64,000 bases of DNA from an uncultured Dehalococcoidia bacterium (lineage in GTDB: Bacteria; Chloroflexota; Dehalococcoidia; Lucifugimonadales; UBA3495), in contig OY282456.1 of assembly GCA_958296225.1 (NCBI GenBank), positions 2,976,001 to 3,040,000 on the forward strand. The letters are read 5' to 3'. The notes under the pieces are model-generated. The model did no database searches and was not told where the DNA came from. It saw nothing but the letters and a program-made list of their open reading frames with translations. Positions within the stretch are counted from its first letter, which is position 1. The number at the start of each line of letters is the position of its first letter. Shown piece after piece: positions 60,420-64,000 of the stretch. Position numbers and translations under genes: made by a program.

Positions 60420-60721
60420 GGCAGCGTTTCGTTTCAGGTGGTTTGGTTATTCCTCTGCGGTGGTGGGCTGGGTTCATTGGCGATGCTCCTTGCTGGTTCA
60501 GGTGGTCGGGGTTCAGGCGGTTGGCGGGATATGGTGTGCGAGCCAGAGGTTACCGGTCATTGTCAGCCCCACGGCCGGGGGATTTACGCAAAGTTTTGCT
60601 CCGATGGTTCGTGAACTGCGCTTTTAAGGGCGCAGCCACGCAGCGCGGTGGCAGTCGCTGTTGGCCGGTTAGACCGTTCTCGCGTAAGCATTGGACGAGG
60701 GGTCTCCACGACGCCGGTATG
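60420..60721 (+). mobile_element. MITE copy D, truncated (302 bp)
   Basis: Begins GGCAGCGTTTCGTTTCAGG and follows copies A-C to GACGCCGGTATG, then stops abruptly against unrelated sequence. It lacks the internal promoter, right half and right terminal repeat. No target duplication can be checked. Confidence 0.85.
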
Positions 60722-60725
60722 ATGG

Positions 60726-60870
60726 GCCGCCGGCCGCCTGGGCCGGGGCGCAGTTTTCTGCCGATTTTCTGCGCTGAATTATAGCGCAGGCGGGCAGCGG
60801 CAGAAACCCGTCACGCTGCCGGAGACGACGCCGGCAGCGGCGCCGGGTGCGGGTCAATGTAAAGCGCTTT
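60726..60870. repeat. Direct repeat unit 2 flanking the DUF3800/MITE D segment
   Basis: About 145 bp, diverged copy of 59364-59488 with the same order of blocks, including a second TATAAT (minus strand, 60778-60783) that no longer precedes a gene. Confidence 0.75.
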
Positions 60871-60996
60871 GAGCAGAAAGAACACCGTCAGCAAGGAATC
60901 CACCAGGATTCCAATGGCAAACAGGGTCATTACCCCCTCAAAAGCCGGCTGCCACGCGCCCGATATGTAGAGCAGGAACCCCACCAGATAGGCCAC
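60811..60996 (-). pseudogene. 3' remnant of a small membrane-protein gene
   Basis: 61 codons after a GTG, with two hydrophobic stretches (YLVGFLLYISG and FAIGILVDSLLTVFFLLKAL) and the tail IDPHPAPLPASSPAA. Upstream in frame is only GC-poor sequence with a stop at about 61012, so the 5' part was probably lost when the AT-rich segment entered. Its 3' end is duplicated in diverged form at 59488. Could still be a complete short protein. Confidence 0.5.
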
Positions 60997-61032
60997 CCCA
61001 TTGTGAGTTGAAGTTTATGCAGTCATGCCAAA

Positions 61033-62886
61033 CTACGGTAACCATTTATAAGCCAACAACACGGCATATGTAACCACGACCGCAAACCCAATGAGTGCAG
61101 AAAGTCCCTGGTCAGCCAAGCGACGGGTGGTATCTGAGAACTTGACTACGTAATCGCCACGTTCTGTCCACAGCTCTAATTTGCCTTCGTTTCGCTCTTG
61201 GTGCAGGTCCCAGACGTTCACTATCAAGAAAATGATGACAGCCGAAATCAGCATGGCAAACAAGTCGGCCAGGACCCGGATCCAGCCAACGGCTACATCG
61301 AGAGGGTACGACAGCAACGCTAGACCCACCGTAACGCCGCCAAATATAAGCAGAGCGAACAACTCGCCGAAAATTGAACCCAACTGTTTGGAACGGGCCA
61401 AAGTATCCAGGTCAACTTCGGCCTCGCTGAGCGTCTGACGATCGATATCCGACAGATCCGACAGAGGGCAGATGTCCATTATGTACGACCTAATCTCTAA
61501 GTACGATGCTCTGCGCTGCGCTCCGCCGCGTGCTTCGTCAAATCGCCGCACCGACTCTATGACATCGCGACTCACTACCCCGCGCTTGGACAGCAGATCC
61601 AATTTCCTCAACAGACTGAATGTCCGAATTTCCTCCGCATTGCTACGGCTGACTAACCGGGCAACCCGGAATGCCAACAACAGCGTAAATACGGTTGCAG
61701 ACAAGGCAATTGCCTCGAAATAATCGCCGGCGCGCCATCCCCACTGGGTGATACCTAGCAAATCAAAGACATCATCACGCATATAGACGACGGTTCCGAA
61801 AACCCCAAGGGCTAGTATCAGTGCCTTAAATCCCCAGCGAATTTCGGCTTCAAAATTAATAATCAGGTTGATGGCGATTATCACCGCGGAACCTATCACC
61901 AAGTAGTCAGGTCTCGGTACGCCGACGAACGAGAACGCAGCCAGCCACGCCAACGAAAAAATCGGTATAGCATAGGCAATTGCGTTGATGCTTGGATGAT
62001 CAGAAATCAAGTTCGATTTCCGCCAGAGTATGCTCCCGGTACCTTGAGCCAAAGCACCTCCGAAAACAGTAAACAGCCCACCGATAGACAAGGATTCACC
62101 GGAAATTACGCCCAAACTCCCACTGACGAGCGATGCCACAGAGTTGCTTATCGCAAATGCAAAGACAACGGCGAACATTTCGATCTCTGCCGAACTGGCG
62201 TTAGCGACATCCAGCTCTCGCTCCAAAACCAGACGTCTCAAATTCGTACTCCATCGGAAGTTAAAAGCAGCAAACGCCGAGATGAAAGCCCCGCCAATTG
62301 CCAGCAACAGTCCGAAATACAAACCATACGATGACTGAATCTCAAACGCTAATACCTGTCCAGTTTGACTCGCCACAACAAACATCACACCAACGAACCC
62401 ATACAAAAGGAGGCACACGGTGAACGCGTTGATATCCGTATATCGCCGTTCTTTTCGATACAGAAAATGCATCAAAAATATTATAAATATTGCCCACAGT
62501 TCAAACAATACAGCAGACATAGAAATATCAATGAAACGTGTTGACCAAGCAAATGCGGCGAAGTCAAAATTGTTGACAACCGTAAAAATCATAGCCCATC
62601 CTATGATTCGCTCCTTGATGATATATAAGACTTGGCGGTTGAACAACAAAGACTTGTGAAACAGCCAAAGGTAGCCCCAGAATATGACGGCCACGTCAAA
62701 CCTGAGAATGCAATTGAACAGAAAAGGACTAGCGTAGCCCTCTCCAAGAGCTATCCAGAGCGGTGTCAGCGATATGCACAACACCGCGCCTATCATATAG
62801 GCCACTGCAACACCATTCCGCCCTTGGTGAGGAGGAGGTTGAGCTACAGCAGACGAATTCGATTTGATCTCCATGACACAGTCCAT
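61033..62886 (-). CDS. Large multi-pass membrane protein with DMT/EamA-like N-terminal half
   Basis: 617 aa. About ten membrane segments in the first 370 residues (VAVAYMIGAVLCISLTPLWIAL, FDVAVIFWGYLWLF, AVLFELWAIFIIFLMHFLY and others) resemble drug/metabolite-transporter proteins. Then come two more segments, a cytoplasmic charged region (about 410-500) and a pair of C-terminal segments. The gene uses many AT-ending codons (ATT, AAT, TTA), unlike its GC-rich neighbours, which indicates recent transfer. ATG 62874 is a possible alternative start. No SD seen. Confidence 0.7.
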   Translation of the reverse strand: MDCVMEIKSNSSAVAQPPPHQGRNGVAVAYMIGAVLCISLTPLWIALGEGYASPFLFNCILRFDVAVIFWGYLWLFHKSLLFNRQVLYIIKERIIGWAMIFTVVNNFDFAAFAWSTRFIDISMSAVLFELWAIFIIFLMHFLYRKERRYTDINAFTVCLLLYGFVGVMFVVASQTGQVLAFEIQSSYGLYFGLLLAIGGAFISAFAAFNFRWSTNLRRLVLERELDVANASSAEIEMFAVVFAFAISNSVASLVSGSLGVISGESLSIGGLFTVFGGALAQGTGSILWRKSNLISDHPSINAIAYAIPIFSLAWLAAFSFVGVPRPDYLVIGSAVIIAINLIINFEAEIRWGFKALILALGVFGTVVYMRDDVFDLLGITQWGWRAGDYFEAIALSATVFTLLLAFRVARLVSRSNAEEIRTFSLLRKLDLLSKRGVVSRDVIESVRRFDEARGGAQRRASYLEIRSYIMDICPLSDLSDIDRQTLSEAEVDLDTLARSKQLGSIFGELFALLIFGGVTVGLALLSYPLDVAVGWIRVLADLFAMLISAVIIFLIVNVWDLHQERNEGKLELWTERGDYVVKFSDTTRRLADQGLSALIGFAVVVTYAVLLAYKWLP

Positions 62887-63131
62887 AACGCTGTCGTATA
62901 CTCTTCTGGCTGGCCAGATAAGTAACAGGAGGTGTTGCTTAACTCTATGCTGCTGGCGATTTCCGGCAGCGGTTGCGGTTGAGCAACTTTGCTTTGGCCT
63001 CAGATTTCGACGCGTTGCCGGTTAAGGTGCGCTTTTACAGTTTCTTTGCCGGCAAGTTCGGGTTTACGCCGGAATCTACATGATTGAGCCAGTTTTAGCG
63101 TTGTTCGTAGATCTGCCTGGCGGTGGTACCG

Positions 63132-63638
63132 TCAAATCCGCCATTCTTTCACCGCCTGCCGCGCCGCCCGTTCGCGCTCGCGCTCGATGATGGTGCGGCG
63201 TTTGTCGTACTGCCGTTTGCCGCGGGCGAGGCCCAGTTCCAGCTTGGCGTGGTGGTTTTTCAGGTACAGGCGCAAGGCGGTCAGCGTCAACCCCTTCTCC
63301 GCCGTCTGCGACCCCAGGTCGTTAATTTCGCTGCGATGCACCAGGAGTTTGCGGGGGCGGCGCGGTTCGTGATTCATATAGCTGGCCGAGTCGTAGGGCG
63401 CGATGTGCGCGCCGTGCAGCCACAGCTCGCCGTCCTGGACGCGGGCGTAGGCGTCGCGCAAGTCCACCTTGCCGGCCCTGATGGATTTTATCTCGGTGCC
63501 GGTCAGCACCAGCCCGGCCTCGACCCGGTCCAGTATCTCGTAGTCGTACAGCGCTTTGCGGTTCACGGCGACCTGGCGGTTGTTGCCGTTAGTGGCGGCG
63601 GCGGCTTTTTTCTTGCGGTTGCGGTTTTTACGCGGCAT
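63132..63638 (-). CDS. smpB: SsrA-binding protein SmpB
   Basis: 168 aa, escorts tmRNA to stalled ribosomes. Basic N-terminus (MPRKNRNRKKK), then AVNRKALYDYEILDRVEAGLVLTGTEIKSIRAGKVDLRDAY and the C-terminal LGLARGKRQYDKRRTIIERE-rich tail needed for tagging. The GTG at 63647 is an alternative start. No ssrA gene was found near it; 62890-63131 holds only short remnants. Confidence 0.95.
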   Translation of the reverse strand: MPRKNRNRKKKAAAATNGNNRQVAVNRKALYDYEILDRVEAGLVLTGTEIKSIRAGKVDLRDAYARVQDGELWLHGAHIAPYDSASYMNHEPRRPRKLLVHRSEINDLGSQTAEKGLTLTALRLYLKNHHAKLELGLARGKRQYDKRRTIIERERERAARQAVKEWRI

Positions 63639-63710
63639 AGTGGTCACCCGATGATTGAGCGCTGCTAGTCATTCTGCTGATAGTCATTCTATTGTAAGCC
63701 AAAACCGCCG

Positions 63711-64000
63711 TCATTGCGTTGCGATTTGCTCGTTCAGGATGTTTGCCGCCTGTTGCAGCGCGGCGTCCAGCCGGTAATCCAGGGGCAGCGGCTGGATTTC
63801 CGCTTCAATCTCAATGTTGGGAGTTACGCCTTGCCCTTCGATTTGGGTGCCGTCCGGCAAGTACCAGCGGCGGATGGAGAAATAGATAGCGGAGCCGTCG
63901 GACAACTCGCGGGTGATGTTCACGCTGCCCTTGCCGAAGGTGGTGGCGCCCACTACCGGCGCGCGCGCGTTGGTCTTGACGGCGCCGGCCAGGATTTCGC
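63711..64000 (-). CDS. S41-family C-terminal processing peptidase, partial
   Basis: Last 95 or so residues; the 5' part lies beyond the window edge. EILAGAVKTNARAPVVGATTFGKGSVN contains the catalytic Lys (TFGKGSV); the Ser motif would be just outside. The tail IRRWYLPDGTQIEGQGVTPNIEI is typical of CtpA/Prc, a periplasmic or secreted protease. 72 bp upstream of smpB in transcription order. Confidence 0.9.
   Translation of the reverse strand, partial: EILAGAVKTNARAPVVGATTFGKGSVNITRELSDGSAIYFSIRRWYLPDGTQIEGQGVTPNIEIEAEIQPLPLDYRLDAALQQAANILNEQIATQ

Noticed and set aside
62928..62982. Short ORF after AGGAGG at 62929 (MLLAISGSGCG)
   Set aside because: Only 11 codons after a good ribosome site; more likely the remnant of a gene cut by the AT-rich insertion.
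62890..63131. tmRNA gene next to smpB
   Set aside because: No tmRNA 3' tRNA-like end or tag-coding region was found.

Overview
The window is a GC-rich bacterial chromosome segment, most consistent with Chloroflexota, probably a Dehalococcoidia/SAR202-like lineage. This is an inference from gene content; no taxon search was possible. The 16S rRNA gene stands alone with its own promoter and terminator and no linked 23S or tRNA, as in Dehalococcoides. There are three LLM-class flavin oxidoreductases, two families associated with F420, and a Thr/Pro-rich lipoprotein. SD sites are strong, GTG/TTG starts are frequent, and many promoters read TTGACN-17-TANNNT.

Layout. 1-3.3 kb: a leftward operon lipoprotein-thiL-tsaE-tsaB. 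3.4-5.3 kb: solo 16S rRNA. 5.4-9.9 kb: leuB, a cation exchanger, a JAMM protease, two zinc-ribbon proteins, a tyrosine phosphatase, a DUF167 protein. 9.9-14.1 kb: enoyl-CoA hydratase, metF, acpS, nnrE/D, PPOX. 14.1-15.8 kb: a MITE-like element split by a complete IS. 15.9-21 kb: hydrolase, ThDP enzyme, kinase-like protein, RadC, cupin. 21-27.6 kb: leftward sulfite/nitrite reductase-hemD and pstCAB-phoU, with an extra fibronectin-like domain in PstC. 27.8-36.8 kb: luciferase-like oxidoreductase, HAD hydrolase, four tandem copies of a membrane/coiled-coil gene, a mycothiol-type dehydrogenase with a hydrolase partner, nucleoside hydrolase, peroxiredoxin, gamma-glutamyltransferase. 37-43 kb: accessory hypotheticals after a second MITE. 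43.2-47.7 kb: MITEs inserted before rpmH-rnpA-yidD-(beta-propeller)-yidC-khpB. 47.7-52 kb: purF-purM-purH. 52-59.3 kb: mixed metabolic and unknown genes, including a fifth copy of the membrane/coiled-coil family. 59.4-63 kb: a disturbed region with direct repeats, a DUF3800 gene, a truncated MITE, a gene remnant and an AT-rich foreign membrane-protein gene. 63-64 kb: smpB and the end of an S41 protease.

Main discovery candidate: one IS (1,076 bp) and its non-autonomous relatives (524-565 bp MITEs, a truncated copy and a 143-bp mini-element) all end 16 or 17 bp upstream of the -35 hexamer of a recognisable sigma70 promoter. Six independent junctions fit. This suggests a transposition system that chooses its target by promoter architecture or by promoter-bound RNA polymerase. 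A second candidate is the membrane/coiled-coil family, whose members share both ends but differ in number and type of central repeats (heptads or hendecads), amplified in tandem by a duplication that also copied the 3' end of the neighbouring gene.
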